This document shows positions 46,101 through 46,654 of a stretch of DNA of 46,654 nucleotides, in pieces (within the stretch, counting starts at the first letter, position 1; each line of letters starts with the position of its first letter). Under the pieces are notes generated by a model. That model worked only from the letters and a program-made list of their open reading frames with translations, was not told where the DNA came from and did not search any database. The stretch lies in contig CALWVE010000015.1 of the NCBI GenBank assembly GCA_944384905.1, positions 1 to 46,654 of the forward strand. The letters run 5' to 3'. The stretch is from an uncultured Clostridia bacterium (lineage in GTDB: Bacteria > Bacillota > Clostridia > Oscillospirales > Acutalibacteraceae). The position numbers and the translations under genes are program-made.

Positions 46101-46523
46101 ATGTGGGTTTATGAAAAGAAACTGCAGTATCCCGTCAAGATCAAAAATCCGAACCCCGCACTGGCTAAGCTAATCATCAGCCAGTATGGAGGACCTCATG
46201 GTGAAATTGGTGCTTCCCTGCGCTATCTCAGTCAGCGGTACACCATGCCGTATCCCGAACTGAAAGCGATCCTCACCGATATCGGTACTGAAGAACTGGC
46301 GCACCTGGAAATGGTGGGGACGATTGTGTATCAGCTGACACGCAATCTTTCGGCCGAAGAGATCAAAGAGGCCGGCATGGATGCCTACTTTATCGATCAC
46401 ACCACCGGTATCTACCCCACTTCCGCCGCAGGCACGGCTTTTACAGCCGATGCGCTGGCCGTTACCGGCGACCCGATCGCCGATTTAAACGAAAACCTGG
46501 CGGCCGACGGTGCGACTGTGTAA
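46101..46523 (+). CDS. cotJC: CotJC manganese-catalase-like spore coat protein, C-terminally truncated
   Basis: CotJC belongs to the ferritin-like manganese catalase family and forms the cotJ coat complex. This copy has only 140 residues against about 190 in Bacillus subtilis CotJC. The match is normal through MWVYEKKLQYPVKI, SQYGGPHGEIGASLRYLSQR, ILTDIGTEELAHLEM (metal-ligand Glu and His) and GDPIADLNENLAAD (about 124-137), then stops after GATV. The missing part includes the second helix pair with the remaining metal ligands, so catalase activity is not expected. The stop is supplied by sequence that looks like the end of a mobile element, so disruption by insertion is likely. Confidence 0.85.
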   Translation: MWVYEKKLQYPVKIKNPNPALAKLIISQYGGPHGEIGASLRYLSQRYTMPYPELKAILTDIGTEELAHLEMVGTIVYQLTRNLSAEEIKEAGMDAYFIDHTTGIYPTSAAGTAFTADALAVTGDPIADLNENLAADGATV

Positions 46524-46654
46524 GAACAACAACGCCGGAAACCCGCATAAACACTACATTTTTGTTAGGACAAGCCTTTTCCGGCTGCGTTGGTGTAAGG
46601 ACAACTTTCAACAAAAATAATTAGGACAAGCTACCACCAACTGAATATCGTACC
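46512..46654. mobile_element. Putative insertion-sequence end with four short direct repeats
   Basis: Just inside cotJC a repeated motif TGT(A/T)AGgACAA appears at 46519-46529 (TGTAAGAACAA), 46563-46574 (TGTTAGGACAAG), 46594-46605 (TGTAAGGACAAC) and, weaker, 46619-46630 (AATTAGGACAAG). Several copies of a short element at one end are typical of transposase-binding sites, as in IS21-type elements. No transposase gene is included, because the window ends here, so the family is not assigned. The first repeat supplies the TAA that ends the truncated CotJC. Confidence 0.55.

Overview
The window looks like a chromosomal segment of a spore-forming, low-to-mid GC Firmicute of class Clostridia, probably an Oscillospirales/Ruminococcaceae-type gut anaerobe. 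The pointers are a cotJABC spore-coat cluster, T-box leaders on the leucine and isoleucine/valine operons, group II ECF vitamin transporters (QueT, BioY), pyruvate phosphate dikinase, and strong TTGACA-17-TATAAT promoters with AGGAGG-type ribosome binding sites. No rRNA, tRNA, CRISPR array or prophage was seen. Genus cannot be set from the sequence alone.

Layout. 1-2.5 kb: dCTP deaminase, then five tandem paralogous genes for small single-pass membrane proteins of unknown function. 2.5-4.8 kb: queT behind a structured leader, bioY under a BirA-type operator, and a formate/nitrite-family channel. 5-13 kb: carbohydrate genes (a five-bladed-propeller glycosidase, an internally deleted GH78-like protein, a GH106-like protein) interleaved with a membrane-tethered sigma factor, a 41-codon gene upstream of it, and Xaa-Pro aminopeptidase. 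13-21 kb: ppdK with an in-frame TAG, then uvrB-uvrA. 21-23.8 kb: GNAT acetyltransferase, ATP-grasp protein, esterase-like hydrolase and a five-hairpin intergenic array. 23.8-28.8 kb: T-box-leuA-leuC-leuD-leuB. 28.8-31 kb: an operon of three paralogous membrane-anchored proteins, the middle one again broken by an in-frame TAG. 31-35.2 kb: DUF815-type ATPase, duplicated-domain lipoprotein, AraC regulator, metallo-beta-lactamase-fold hydrolase. 35.2-40.7 kb: T-box-ilvB-ilvN-ilvC, a terminator-like hairpin, ilvD. 40.9-45.5 kb: MacB-type ABC exporter, XRE regulator and an AT-rich, probably acquired lipoprotein. 45.6 kb to end: cotJA-cotJB-cotJC, with cotJC cut short by what looks like the end of a transposable element.

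How the genes work together. The two T-box operons encode almost the whole branched-chain amino acid pathway: IlvBN, IlvC and IlvD lead to 2-oxoisovalerate, and LeuA, LeuCD and LeuB lead on to 2-oxoisocaproate. Both operons appear to be controlled by tRNA charging. BioY and QueT are substrate-binding subunits that need a shared ECF energising module located elsewhere.

Most unusual points. (1) Of 42 genes read to their stop codon, none depends on TAG for termination; the single terminal TAG is followed at once by TAA. Two other genes carry in-frame TAG codons inside otherwise full-length proteins. This could be two nonsense mutations, sequence error, or amber suppression. (2) The five-paralogue small membrane protein array. 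(3) The three-paralogue membrane-anchored operon. (4) A sigma factor fused to a transmembrane and extracytoplasmic domain, coupled to a 41-codon gene. (5) A GH78-like gene that has lost its catalytic middle in frame.
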